DNA of 64,000 bases, from NCBI RefSeq assembly GCF_042100115.1, contig NC_091281.1, forward strand, positions 1,116,001 through 1,180,000, given 5' to 3'. Source of the DNA: Alternaria dauci (Eukaryota; Ascomycota; Dothideomycetes; Pleosporales; Pleosporaceae). The notes beneath the pieces were generated by a model that did not search any database, was not told the DNA's origin, and saw only the letters and a program-made list of their open reading frames with translations. The position numbers were made by a program, and so were the translations under genes. Below are positions 24,134 to 37,723 of this stretch, piece after piece. Numbering within the stretch: position 1 is the stretch's first letter; the number at the start of each line of letters is the position of its first letter.

Positions 24134-27100
24134 GCCAATTGTCACTGTTGCTTGTTCTATTCCTCATCTACTTTGTCTTATCATTAGCGATCGAAACGAG
24201 ATTAGCATTGATGCCCTTTTCCTTACCATGTTACCCACCCCTGGCGTTGATCGGCTACACCTAGGGACCCTATCTTCTTGTTTTGCACTTCGTTACTCTC
24301 CTTGAGAACATTGTTGTCTGAGACGACCCCCTTCTACTTTGGGTCATTCCTTATGTTTCTATGAGAAGAGTTGTGTTTATTGTGGTCATACCCGAAGAAA
24401 GACGGATGGATGGAAGCAACTCCAGTATGTGGGTATAAAGCCTGAAGATGAGTAGTGGAAGGAGAAAAGGTCCTTGGAGGAGCCCAAGGCGTTCGTTCTT
24501 CCGTTGCGTTAGGCTGACGAGCAGGTAGCTCGTGTGTATGTCTGCTTGTAATCTGTTGTTTTGTTAGGATAATACCACTTTCTCCTTTTGTTGTGAAATA
24601 CAAACGATCTACCTGTATTGCGCCTCCTTGCCATCTGTAACATTTATATGCTCGGTTGCAGTTAGCTGGCTGCGATTGGTATCAAAGTGAAGTTGAAGGT
24701 ATCCCAGCCTAGGCGGACAACAATGCACCCTCCTTCACATCTGCACACTAGACACCTCCCCGAGCTGCACCATACTCGCGCGACTGGACATGTTTACGGT
24801 CACCTTACGAACCCTTTATGTAGCAGACCATAGCGGCTTTCAGCACATAAGCTCGCTTTCATATCGTCTACGTCCTGCACCTAAAATACTTCAATGGGAA
24901 AACTCCTTCGGCTGACACTAAAAAGACAAGATGAGAAGAAAGAAAGGCAGACCAGATGGAAGGTCCATAATCTGCCAAAACGTGGTGAAATTGGTCAGGT
25001 TAATCTGCATCTCCAAACATCATCACCTAATTAGGCAAGTTTTTTTTTTTTTTAGGGGGGTTGATCGCTGTGGACGTTTCTAGAGGTTATGGGTGGCGAA
25101 TTGCTTCCATCTGATAATTTTGGGGTCAGGCGATCCACGCGTGTATGCCTTGCGATCATGTCACTTCCTCGTCTCAGTGGACGAACATTGGTCACGGCCA
25201 CTACACTGCTGTCAATATGGACGACTTTGGAATATATAGACTTGTTGTCTTCAAACATGCAGAAGAGCTGGTTTCGCTACGTACTCTGGGCTGATAGTCA
25301 CTTGCTTGGTTCGTGGATCTGAGTACCTAGGTATCTTTCCTGTCCAGAAAACAACGTGATAGGATCTGTATATTCGGTCTCGACGGCAGAGCGAGAATCG
25401 TGTGTTTGCTTTTGATTTGATCTGAGTTCTTCAGTCATATTTACAGCCTGCTGGCAAGACTTCAATCAAATCGATCAACTTTTTCTGATTTAGCAACAAG
25501 GAAGCGCACTCAATAGACACCTTTGACTTTGTTGAAGATATGTCATTTCATTTCATTTGACGCGAGTCTATTGCAGGTTCGGTGTGATTTGCTTTGCATG
25601 ATATAGATGCAGATGGCTGATTCGTCAGCTGCACTTGGGCTTTAAATGCTTCAAGTATGAGATTTTGTTGGAATGGGAGTGGATAGGAAGGCAAGAGGCA
25701 CAGACTTGAGACTGGCAAAACATGTGCATCGAGTTGCATCAGTATGTGTGTACCGTTGGGGTGATGGAAGATGCTGTTGTGTTGGTGCGGATATGACATT
25801 GTTCATAATACTTGGCTTTTTAAGTTTGTGACGTATGCCAACTGACCATCCGTATGGTTCATACGCTGATTTACATCGATCTGGAGCGGGTGTATTGACT
25901 GCCCCATCGTCAACGGGGTGATGCAAGAGAGTTGCCATTAGTTTGGGCGCCAATTTGACAGCATCGCCGCGCATACCTCAAGACAGTCTTCGCATGCATG
26001 ATCCTGGTGTACGATTACGAAACATGGCAGACCTCCTACACTGGCTGATGTACGAAAAGAGGATAACACACGTATCGATTGAAGTGAGCGGAGAGCTGTG
26101 GAGAGCCGCAGGGATTTTCTGACACGGAATCCGTAATTGTACTCCAGAGATGGACAGCGGCTGCGTTGTTGCATGAATCTAATGGTAGGACCTACATTAG
26201 CTGCGTCTAGCGGTATGACCGTTGAGGTCTGAGTAGTGTATTGAGGGGCAGTCCTGTAATGTCATACACCTGTGCAAGTCGAGCCGAGCTTCGTCGGATG
26301 ATCACGCGAGGGCCGATGGCGTCTTCAGGAAAGTCCAACTTTAGAAGACGACAGGCCAGCAGTGTAGCGTGTGTTACAGGTTACATGTTTCCGATGTTGA
26401 CAGTGTCAGGGAGCCGCGCAGCTAGCTCTATTCTGACAATCGAGTGACGGTTTACCTGCATGAACCGGCTTAATAGAGTTTGTAGTTTTATAGTACCCGA
26501 CGGCCGTTGGTATAATCCTTGTTCAAAAGACGTTCAAACCGGTTGGTTGCATGCTGCCGCGGATCACAGTGATGACACCATGAGTTAAAGGGCCGGGTGG
26601 GGGCAAAGGCCTGGGACGGCATTGAAAAGGACCGTAACGTATCGATTGCCCATCAAACAAAGACGGCAAAGGCACAGGGAGGCGAAGTGGCGGGCAATGA
26701 ATCTTGAGTCAGTTGCAAGCTGCAGTCGAAATAGAGTTCAACATGGGGCTGCAGCATGCAGTAGTCAACATCTCGCTTGTGGCCCACGTATAAGAGCGAG
26801 GATATCGGTTGAAATTCATCGGTTGAAAAGTGTAGAGCACATGACAAGAGTCTTAGTATTCCTACTCGGTATTCTTATTGCAACTTCGAAATCGGGCGCG
26901 TAGGTTGTAGAGTCAGCATACTTTGGTCCCCGATGTGTTATGATGCAAGTGCGTGGAGATGTTCGACATCCCCAACTTGTCAAATCTGAGACGAACTGGG
27001 GGTCAGGGTTGGCATGCGGCTAAGCTTCGCATCTTGGAGAACTCGTGGCTCGCGTACACAAGCTAGGGACTTGTAACGATGGTGGGTCCTGGCTTTCCTG

Positions 27101-29202
27101 CTCGGATCTAGTGCGGAAGAACGACAGGCGATGGATACAGTAGCTCTTCTTGTGCTCGATAGAAACTTGCTCTAGGTATTTCTTGATTCATAATCTGTCG
27201 TTGCAACGATTACTGATGACGTTTGCCTCTAGCCTTTTCTCTGGCCATGAACGATGATAACGTGCAACGGCATGCAAGATCGACGAGGAATCAAGGCATG
27301 TCGTGCAGATGGTCCCGTAGCTGCGTGTCTAAGCAGCTATAATAGCCGGCTGTTATTACATTGTGGGCGATGTGCTTAGTACGCGAGTGGTTGGGCATCA
27401 CCCCAAACGTGCTGCTGTCCTACGCCATGCTCGGTTACTGTTGTGGGGATGAAGTGTCGGCGGAGCCTGCGCGTGTGCTTGGGCTATTGCCACGGCTTCT
27501 GCTCGAAGATGTGGCGGTGGAGATACAGATTGACAGGTCCGCTCATGTCCGGTCCCAAGGAGGAAGTGACGTGGGAGCGTCAAGGGCTTCTGCACCAAGT
27601 TTTGCAGCCAATTCAAGTTTTATTCCTGGCCAACGTGTGCATGAGGCTGACGTAGAATGAAGCTGTCTGTGGAAAGCGACGGATAAAGAAGTGGCCATGG
27701 AGTCGAAGTCGAACCGATGCGACTTCCTATTTGGGGAGTGGTGCGCGCGCGCGCCGGTGGACATGAATCACTTGGGCGCCGGGCGTTGGTGGTAGTCGGA
27801 CGGCAAGTTCCACCACGCGTAGAATTGCAACAATAAGGGCCGGCGGAGGGACTACGCCAGACCAACGCATGGCTGCTCACGTACGTTTGTCATTTTGGCA
27901 GAAAGGGGCTGCTACGGGACGAGCAGCCAAAGCCACAGGGCGTTGGCAGAGGGCGCTAGAAACAACCACCTTGTGTCGAAGACCTGCTGTGGCTTCATGC
28001 ATGCACGCAGCGGTGGAAGAGGAGAAAGGGCAAGGGACCCGGCACTTTTGCGCATGCAGCTCGAGGCGGCTTTGCAGTAGATGCCCCTCTTCTGCATGCG
28101 GTTTCCCACAGCGTTTCTGCAGCGGTCGTCACCTGTGCCAAGGCCAGGGACGGGTAGTTCGCTTACGGCCAGCGGAGCTGAAACGCGCCAGCATTTGTTG
28201 TCGAGAGGCTGGCGACATGTTTCCTCATCAATGAGATGAGGCGGAGGGGATCTACAGCCGCAATGGCTGCGTAGGGGAGAACAAGGCCGGGAGCGGGCTG
28301 CCGGTGCATGAATGGCATTGCGCGTGCTCTGCGCGTGCTCCTTTGTGGCATGACAAAGCTGCGTGGCCTTGTTCAGGTTAGAAGATGGGCCATGAGGCAA
28401 GACTACCAGTAGACGGCGAGGGCTAGTGGGGGGTTCAGAGCAGGGGCGAACGACACAAAAACAAACTTTACAAGCCATTATATTGCTCCTGTGGCGGTCC
28501 AATGGCACCACGCCCTGCCACTGTATACCGCGGGCAGAGGGCGTCGCTCTCGACGCAGGGGAACAGGACGCTCGCAGCGTGCATGCGTTGCCCCCCGGAC
28601 ACGAGTGGGACCGGCGAGCAGCAGTTGACTCGGGAGTCAGGCAGCGCGCAGGCAGTAGTGAGTGGAATTCACGCCGAGGTTTATCTAGGTACGGTCCTAG
28701 CCAGGCACACAGACGCCGATACAGCACAGGTACGGCACACTACCTGCGCCAGCCTGCAGCAATTGGCTGGGGTATCCAAAGGCGGCCCCTGGGGACGCTA
28801 AGGGGCATCTGGCGCGCTGGTAACCCCCCAGTAAGCCCTGCTTGCCTGCGCTCAAAGGGCCTTCACAAGCAAAATAATCCGCGTCTTCATTTTTTTTATT
28901 CCAAAGGGTCTTCTTTTGTGTGCCCTTGCCCAAGTCGCTGCCCACGCAACCCACACCGCGTGCCATCTCCAGTTCTAGGCGGCTAAACCGCGCTCGCACC
29001 AACCAACCACCTTCACTACCGCTACCACTGCCATCAGCAACATTGCTTCCGCGGATGAAGGCCGCTGCGACAGCGCCCAAGTTACTCTTTGCTGGATCTG
29101 CATTCCCTCCGACGCAAAAGCACACAAGACACAGCACACAAGATTCAACAGGCGGCGCACATACACCACTCGCACACAACGGCGCAGCCGTAAGCCGCAT
29201 CC
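24134..29202. other. 5-kb gene-empty stretch
   Basis: No frame longer than about 270 codons and none protein-like. It holds a run of 14 T followed by A and six G (25040-25060), a G-run cluster (26590-26615) and a (GC)6 tract (27743-27754). No tRNA clover-leaf, transposon ends or long repeats were found by eye. The right end is the kinesin promoter and leader. Confidence 0.4.
26590..26615 (+). other. Possible G-quadruplex motif
   Basis: Four G-runs of 3, 3, 5 and 3 bases separated by loops of 2, 1 and 9 bases. The pattern fits a loose quadruplex rule. It lies in the gene-empty stretch with no gene within 2 kb. Confidence 0.3.
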
Positions 29203-32200
29203 ATGGCCACCTCACCACCAGGTTCGCCCGCAAACGGCGTTCCGCGGCCCATGAGCGCAATGATCCGACCGAACCGCAGCTCCAGTCGCATGAGCGTGAG
29301 CAGCAAACCCGGCGGCAGTAGGGCTTCAGACGAAGACAGCAGGACCGCAGTCAAAGTTGGTAGGTGCACTCTTTCAGGCTCCGCTTGCCATCCACCAGCC
29401 ATTCTAACCACAGTCCAATGCAGCTGTACGAGTGCGACCGCCACTGCAAAACGGCGAACCGGGCTACGAACTCATTCCACAGCGCTTTCGCGGCGCCCTC
29501 TGTCACGTCACATCGCCCTCAAGTCTCACCATAGATGCCCCTGGCGGCAAGAAGGTCTTTGTATTTGACCGCGTGTTTGGCGAGGACATTGAGCAGGAGG
29601 GTGTGTTTGAATACGTCGCAGACAGCGTCAAGTCCTTTGTCGAGGGCTACAATGTCTCCATCCTCGCATACGGCCAGTCCGGCGCGGGAAAGTCGTATAC
29701 CATGGGTACCACAGGCCCGCGAGACCAGGCGGACAACGATGTCATGGGTATGTCGGACATGGCTTGGCCAAAAAAAGAAAAGCAAGACAGTCATGCTAAT
29801 TCAGACTAGGCATCATTCCTCGCGCTGCGGCGCTGCTGTTCGAGAAGCTTGAGGGCAACAGTAATCGGGGTTCGTCAGGTATCCGCGCACCAAGCAGCCG
29901 TCTGTCAGGGATGCACAATATCTCCACAAAGTCGTCGTCACCATCATCAGTAAATCGCAACTGGCAGCTCAAGGCGACCTACGTCGAGGTAACAGAAGCC
30001 TTGATCAAGTGAAAAAAAAGCAAGCAACTGACGAATGCAGATCTACAACGAGCAACTTCGCGACCTGCTGATCCCCGAGCACGTGGCTCCCAACGACAGG
30101 CCCCAAGTAAACATCCGCGAGGACCGCGACGGTCGCATCCTCCTAACTGGCCTGACCCAGATTCCCATCAACTCAGTCGATGATATGCTGGGTGCGCTCA
30201 ACTTCGGCTCCGCAATCCGGCAAACCGATGCGACGGCGGTCAACGCCAAATCTTCCCGTTCACATGCTGTCTTCAGTCTAAACCTAGTCCAGAAGAAGTC
30301 GTCACCTGCCGCGCCTACCTCGACTCGCGAGAAGCGCCGATCTGTCCCAATCGAGATGATGTCGGGCTCCTCAAGCGAGAGCTGGGTGACGGTCGACAGC
30401 AAGTTGCACTTTGTGGATCTGGCAGGAAGTGAGAGGTTGAAGAACACTGGAGCGCAGGGCGAGCGGGCTCGGGAGGGTATATCCATCAATGCAGGGCTTG
30501 CGAGCTTGGGCAAAGTCATATCTCAGCTGTCGGCACGTTCCCACGGGGGCTACGTCTCGTACCGCGACTCTAGGCTCACGCGCCTGCTGCAGGACTCACT
30601 TGGCGGCAACGCCATCACCTACATGATTGCTTGTGTTAACCCAGCCGAGTTCCACTTAAGCGAAACCTTGAACACCGTCCAGTACGCGCAACGCGCCCGC
30701 GCTATCCAAGTCAAGCCCCAAATTCAACAAATCCATGACGACAGTGATAAACAGGCGGCCATCGACCGCCTGCGGGCCGAAGTCCAATTTCTCCGAGACC
30801 AGATTCGACTATCTGAGCGTACAGATAGGAAGAAAGCAAGCCCTCAAGAGCGTCACGAGCGACAGGACGAGCGCGAAGCTGAGCTTCAGAACCAGTTGCT
30901 CGACGTTCAGGAGAACTACAATGCGCTCAGCGCCCGTCACGCTAAGCTAATCTCCGAGATTACAAAAGCCCGCGACAACGAAGAAACTGAAACGCCTATG
31001 CTCAAGGATGCTATTGGTGACTCTGCACTTGAGAGGCTGAAACGATCCAATTCTTTTGCCGAGGCCGTCGAATCCGTAGTGCTGGAGTACGAGAAGACGA
31101 TCCAGTCGCTGGAAGCCTCCCTTTCCAACACACGATCATCTCTGTCAAACAACGAGAGCGACCTTCTGGAGAAGGAGACACGCATTGCAATTCTCGAAAG
31201 CCAGAACCACCACCTGCAATCGCGCATTCAGAAGGCAATGGAACGGGACGCGAACAACGAAGAGTATGTCCAATCGCTCGAGCGCCAGATCGACAACTCA
31301 GCGAATGGAATTGAGAAGAACGACTCCATCATTTCTGAGCTGCGCGAGAAGCTGCAAAGGGCCCGTGAGAATGAAACAAGCAGCGAGGAGTACATCTCCA
31401 CATTGGAAGAGCGTCTGGCTGAGAATGAGCAAGAGACTGAGATCATGAGCCGTGAGATCGAGCGACTGAAGCATGTCGTGGAAAGGCAACGCAGCGTCGC
31501 CAAGTTGGACAATCTCCTCCACGAGCTTGACCACAAGGATTCCGCTGATGATTCGTACGTCAACGGTCACTCCAAGACCCCTAGCGATCCCTTCATCGAG
31601 AAGCGCCCTAAGCTGGAGAAGCGGGTCACCAGCGAGAGCATGCACCAGTTCGGCACGCCCGTGGATGCCATTCCTGAAGAGAGTGAGCGTCCCCTCACAG
31701 CCAGTACATCTGCCCAGCACGACGGTGCAGGCGAGCAAAAAGACCTTTTTGCTGTCAAGCCGGCTTCAGTCGCAGGCGACGAGCCTTCCAGCCCGGCGCA
31801 AACTCGCTTTGTCAATGACAAACTCGATACTGTCACTCAAGAGCTGCTCGACCTACGCGTTGAACATGAAGGAACACTTCAAGACTACGAGAAGCTTGCC
31901 AGCAAGTACCAAGAGGCTTTGCGGACTCTGGCCGCCCTCCAAGATTCTGTGGATGAAGCACGCCGTAACGGAGTAACGTCAGTGCCTTCCTCTCGACCAA
32001 GCTCCTTCTTAGCAGAGGCAGGCGCAAATGGCGTTACAGCAGAGGATGGACCGCTATCGTCCTCACGCACATTGTCTGCGGAATTGTCCTTGGCGGAGTC
32101 TGGTAACGCTAATGTGCCCGACGATGAGACGGACGTTGGTCATGACGAGACCAAGGCTCGACGAACATCAGTCGCCTCCATGAACCAAGAGCAACACATT

Positions 32201-34600
32201 CCTGACACTGTTCTGATACAAGAGCTGAAGGCACTGAAACTACTACACAACGAGAAAGAGGAGCGCATAGAGAGGCTTGAACAGACCTACTCTGAGCTCC
32301 AGGAAGAGCATCAAGACACACTCGACTACGTCGAAGAGCTCAAGTCGGAGGTTCAGAAAGCACAGATGCAAGCGAACCGACCATCCTCCCCATCTGTGCA
32401 TATGATCCGCCGAAAGTCCAGTCAAGCAGTTCTCGCGAACGACCGCTCCAACCGCGCATTCGCCTCGCTTCGTAACTTGGCCTTGGATACTCTTGAAGAG
32501 GACCCTGACGCCATCCAGAACTTCGAGGTCAATCTCAACACCATCATGTCCGAGCTCCATGTGCGGTCTGAGCGGGTACAGGATCTGGAGATGGAGTTGC
32601 AATCCGTACGCAAGGAGATGGAAGGCAAGATGACCTTGATCAGTGGCCTGACAAAAGAACGTTCCAGCTTGAAGGCCGGGTCTCCTCTCGACATTTCCAT
32701 CGTCGCTTCAATGCAGGATCAGATGAAGCAGAACGAAGAGCACATCAAGGAATTGAAGGATTCCCACACTCAGCGCGAACAAGAACTCAAAGAACAGATT
32801 GAGACCCTCAAGGCCTCTGCCAGGGGCGTTGACCCATCAGATGATATACCATCCCCGCGCCATACGCCTGAGTCAACACCGACTGTCAATGGTCACGATG
32901 AACCTCAAGACGACGCCACTCGCCACACTCAGCTCACCACGCTCAGTGACGAAGCTGCCCACTGGCAGTCCAAGCACCTTGAGGCCATTGAAGCTACCAA
33001 GGCCTCTGAGAAGCGACATCTAGAGACAGTTCGCGAACTAGAGTCTGCGAAGCAGCGACTCGAAGTTGATCACGCTCTTCGCGTGTCCGAGATCGAGCAA
33101 ACCCGAGGTGCGGAGTCTGAGGCGGCTCTAGAACAGGAGAGAGCCAAGCACTCTGAGCTTATTGCTACCTTGCAAGCCGAGGTTGACCAGCACAAATCAA
33201 CTGCTGTTAACAATGCTGCTCGCCTTGCTGAGCTTGAGGAGTCTCATGCGAGCATTATCCGACAAATTGAGGAAGACTCCGAAGCTCGAGCGCTCACCGA
33301 GAAGGAACTCGACACTCACAGGTCACTTGTTTCCAACTTGGAGAGGCAGATCGAAGAGCACAAGGCAGCGATTGACTATCATCAACAAGGCATGGATTCT
33401 ATCCAGAAGACACATGCAGTCGAGCTGGAGAAGCTTACGCTCGAGCTCACAACTCACCGAGAGACATCTGCCTCGCTCGAAGCGGATCTTTCCAAGGCCA
33501 AGTCCGAGATGGCCATGTTGCTTGAGGGTGTTTCGGCTGTACTAGGCGAGGAGACGGATATCAGCAACGTGCAGTCTCACATCGAGGCACTAGTCCAGGA
33601 ACGCAAGTCCATCGCTAGCAAACTGGAGGAGGCTTTAGCCGACCGCGAGGCGGCTAGGAAAGATCTTACGGAAGCCATCAACGAAATTAATACACTCAAG
33701 GGCAAGATGAAGGAGTTCGAAATCATCAACGCCGAGACATTGAAGGAGCTCGAGAAGGTTAGCGAGAAGGAGCATAAGAGCGCCCGCCTCGTACAAGAGC
33801 TTGAAGATCAGCTCAACCAGAACTGGGACCAGCATGAAGCTGCCAACAACCGATTGTCGGCTCTACAGACTGAGCGCACGCGCGAGCTTCAAGATGCCAT
33901 GAACCATGGCGAAGAACTTGAGAAGGAAGTACAGGAGTCGCGCATCAAGATCGCACTCTTGGAGGTAAGCTCATTACCATCTTGACTTTGAACAACAAGC
34001 TAACATGATTAGTCACAACTGGTTGACGCGAAGCGAAACTCTGCTCGTGCTTCTATCGATCCTCGTGAAGACCTCCAACGATCCAATTCGAACAACTCCA
34101 CTGCGCGCAAGAGCACCGCGCACACGTCTCTGCCGTCACCACCACCTGCCATCCCTCTCCCTCCTCTTCCTCCTGGCAGCCCACCACCTCAGGCCAGTGC
34201 GCCTTCCCCCCCTACCTCGCGCCATCAAAGCAAAGACATTGCGCATGCTCAATTGGTCGAAGACCAAGAGGCTCGCATCCGTACCATCGAAAAGCACTTG
34301 TTCGCTGAGAAGCAGCTTACAGCTACCCTGGAGGATGCGCTGACTGACCTCGAAGCGTCAAGCACCAAGACCAAGACTGATCTGGATCAGTTCAGGAAGA
34401 AGTGTGCTACCCTTGAAGAGGAGCTGAATGTGATGCGCAAAGAGCGCAGCGCAGCACGTCACTCTCTCCAAGCCGTTGAAGAGGAGCGCAACGCCCGTCT
34501 TCGTGTTGAGGCTGAGCGTGCCCACCTCGAAGCTCGTATGGCAGCCCTCAACAATGCGCAGAAGAAGGGCAAGAAGAAGGGCACCTTGAACTGCTTCTAG
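29203..34600 (+). CDS. Kinesin motor protein with long coiled coil (kinesin-4-like, 1723 aa)
   Basis: Microtubule motor. Exons are 29203-29359, 29424-29747, 29810-29988, 30041-33964 and 34013-34600; phases close to give 1723 residues. The N-terminal motor covers about residues 48-460. Its P-loop is GQSGAGKS (136-143), switch I is SSRSH (291-295) and switch II is DLAGSE (346-351). YRDSRLTRLLQDSLGGN and MIACVNPAEFHLSETLNT follow. The last two, with LGGNAIT, resemble kinesin-4/KIF4 motors, hence that tentative class. A loop insertion (about 301-340, Ser/Arg-rich) precedes switch II. Residues about 460-1520 are almost continuous coiled coil interrupted by Ser-rich linkers. Exon 5 begins with a proline-rich segment, then another coiled coil and a lysine-rich end. 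The first three introns all interrupt the motor domain. Confidence 0.9.
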
Positions 34601-36030
34601 GCTTCTGCGCTTATCCACTCACCCACAACTTTAACCTTCATGTATTTGCTTCTTTGTTACCTGCTCATACCGGCGTACTGGAAGGGATCTTTACATACCG
34701 CGCGCGACATACCCCCGATACACCTGCTCTACCTAGTTTACCCTCGAGGCTCGCAGCAGCATCTTTTCTTCGACATGTCTTTATGCTTTCAACGATTTGC
34801 AATGCTCGCATCTCTGGCACACATCTACCGTTGGACGCGCTATGGTCAGTTGGACACCGAGAGGTCCTTGTTCGACACCTCTCTTCTTTCTTGCCTTTTA
34901 TGTTTGCATGCCCCATACCCCCCTTACTTTACTTCACTTCACTTCACTTCGACTACTTCCGTAATGTATATTTTCTCGGCAGTTGATGGCTCGAAAGGGC
35001 ATTTAGTTTGAGATGGAACCAGGGCTTTGAATTGTCTTCATGTTTATCGTCGGATGAGAGCTTGCGTGTGCATAGAGGAGAGAGCGAAACGATCAACCTT
35101 TTAACTTTTCTTGTTTTTAATTCGGTTTCTTCGTCTGGGACATTTGCAAAGGCAGATTGATGGGATGTATAAGAGGGTTTTGATGGATGATCCATTGTGA
35201 CAAAAATATCATGCCTTCTTTCTATCTACGACATGCTATTGCTTCAATCTTCCTGTGATGATCCGCGGGTGCGGTGCATCCGTTACACTGCACTTCGGTC
35301 ATCATCAACGTAATCGCTGATACCAACAGAGGGCTCTGGTAAGCAAGCCCTTGACATACTGCATCACATGACCCTCATCATCTGCACCTCCATCACACCA
35401 TCACACCACAAAACACGAAACTCAATCGTCACGTCACATCGGCAACGCGTAATCTCGCTTTCCAGATTCCCAAACGCACTATGCGACCAGATCGCGATAG
35501 TGTGCCTACCTGGGTAAGCAGATTTAAGCGGCTTACGCTAGATCAACTGTGCCTCATCCATGGATTATTCTGTGCCACTTCCTTCTGTTCCTGACTGTGC
35601 CTCCATCCTTCTACATGTCCAATATCGCCGTGCCGCTGTGTACGGCACAGTAGTACTTTGTGAGGCGTGTATACGCGAGGGATCCATGCGGCGAAGTGTT
35701 GGTTCAGGATCGTGGGGCGATGTTTTGTGGAGAATCTATACGATGACGTGATATGTCGGGTACTTGCTCCAGAATCCCTTGCGATGGCGTTGTGTACCTA
35801 TAGATTGGGAAGGACGTTTGCGGCATAGGGATAAGGCGACGGCATTGCATGTCCATTCGATGTTGGTTCCATTGTTCTGGAAGATAGGAAGAACGGGAGA
35901 GACGGGTTGAGATTACGTTGGTGTGATGTCTGGACTTGTGTGCGGATCCGAAAGAATACTCGAAAGATGGACAGTCACATTGACGGTTAGAAGAATGGCA
36001 GGGTTTTTACGCCGATGACGCAGCTGGTAT
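34601..36030. other. Intergenic region with short tandem repeat
   Basis: Kinesin 3' region and spacer of about 1.4 kb. A short TTCAC tandem (about 34929-34949) lies in it. No gene could be supported. Confidence 0.4.
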
Positions 36031-37723
36031 TCATGGATGTGTAAAGGTATTTCTGCCAAAGGGGCATATCCACGTTCTACCATCGACCTCGGGAGAGAGA
36101 AAAACATAGTTGGACTCGGCGAACATGATGATCTTAATCAGTCTCGCTTGCTGATAATACAGAATCTTGGTTTGTTGATGTAGACCTGCTGTCCATAGGA
36201 CTAAAGATGCAGCCGTCGGGAGTATCAAAGCAGGGAGCACAATCAAGAGTATTGGCTGACCTGAATCCAGTTTGAGTGTGTAGGTGCTCCAAAGCATCTT
36301 TACGGGATATGTATAGGTCGAAGTACTTGCGCAGAGTGCAGCGACTCCGATGGAATCACTAGTGAGACGTCAAATTTTCTCCATGTCCCAACCCTGGTTC
36401 AAGTCGTTGTTGGTGGAGGTAAATCAGAGTCGAATCTCGACCCAAGGGCCATCATACATCGGCATTGCTCTATTGATGCAAGCACCGTTCGAAAAAGATG
36501 GTACAGCAAACTAGAGCGCTAATTCTTTCAATTTCTTCGAAGTTTTCAGCTGTGCCACGATCCCTCCTTGTGCTCTCGCTGCATCGGGAGCCGTCCCGAC
36601 GGTGAGGATATCGTCCCTGAACTCGATACCTATATCACATGCTATACTAGTGATTTGTTTATCGAACAACCCCGTGGTTTCGGTGTCGTCTCCCATGACT
36701 GAGCCATTGATCGCAGCGAAGACGACCGTCGCTCTGGTCTTTTTTGGTGTTTCAAACACGTAATTATCTATCCAAACGGCGGGTTTGTCTTTGTTTCGAA
36801 CATTGACAACGATATAACGTTGGTCTTATTCGGACTGTTCATTTCCAGAACTGTTCATTCTTGTATTGAATGTTAGGACCCCATTTTCAACTTCTATGGC
36901 TTCACTTTTACTCTATACAGCTGATATCTTGCTGCAACCTTACGGCATCCGCGGAGAAGTTGCCGCGTTCTGACAATGTCGTCCGGTTGATAATCGAGTT
37001 GCGTTGGTCTTCCATTGGCTCGGTAGACATATTCCACGTCCACGAGGCGTACCAGACTGCAGCTCGTTCCAGTATGATACTAGGAGGGTTTTTTCGTATA
37101 GACACTTGACTGATCATTCCACCCAGACGTTCGTACTAGCTTTCAAAGATCCTGGATTGATTTTGTTGATCGGTCAAATGTCCCATTAACGGAGCGCTGG
37201 CGAGTGGGAGCAATGCAACATTGATAGTCGCTAGCAGAATCAGACCGGAGTTAAAGCTGAGTATCGTAAACGAAGCAACAGGGGAGGAAGCGACAGAGCC
37301 ACCGCTCGCCTTCAGATACGTGTCAATCTGACTGAGTGTGAAGTTTTGTCGACACAGCAATGGCCACAAGCCAACTCAGAGAAATCGTGGGCAGCATAGG
37401 CTAACGCTGCCACTCCGATGGCATAAATAATGGTTTTAGTTCCCTTTACTGTCCCTTTATTGTCCGTAGTCTTTTGGGTGCGGTGAGGCACTGGGCTATT
37501 CCTCGCCCATGCTGGGTAGCGAACGACTTTTGTACTCAACCATGAAGCGAAGAACACAACTGTAAATATACACCTGATTCCGACGAGTAAGGCGAATGGA
37601 ACAAGAGGACCTTGGGCAGAAGATTCCAAGTCCGCGACGCCGAGTGGGTTGAGGTCTTTTGACGAGGCCCTCAGTACTGCTGGTGGTGGTAGAAGAATGC
37701 ACCATTACGACATCGATATACAT
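36031..37723 (-). pseudogene. Decayed multi-span membrane protein
   Basis: Minus-strand pieces in two main frames read like one membrane protein in the right order. A first helix (LVPFALLVGIRCIFTVVFF) and a second (IIYAIGVAALAYAAHDFSE) come first. After a frameshift near 37340 comes a third (ASFTILSFNSGLILLATIN). A probably extracellular domain follows (YASWTWNMSTEPMEDQRN, NFSADAVRLQQDISC), then a last helix (PILLIVLPALILPTAASLVL). In-frame stops lie at 37138-37136, 36828-36826, 36513-36511, 36426-36424 and 36372-36370. A second frame change lies near 36910. A further shift near 37690 may separate the possible start at 37723. Introns could explain one shift but not the stops. I do not recognise the family. 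It is most likely a dead copy of a fungal four-helix surface protein. Confidence 0.65.

Noticed and set aside
25040..25060. Possible telomere-like or transposon-end sequence (T-run then A and G-run)
   Set aside because: Single occurrence with no TTAGGG tandem, target duplication or poly-A-tailed element next to it.
27869..28727. Long overlapping frames on both strands (up to 271 codons)
   Set aside because: GC-rich sequence with few chance stops; translations are rich in Arg, Ala and Cys with no domain pattern.
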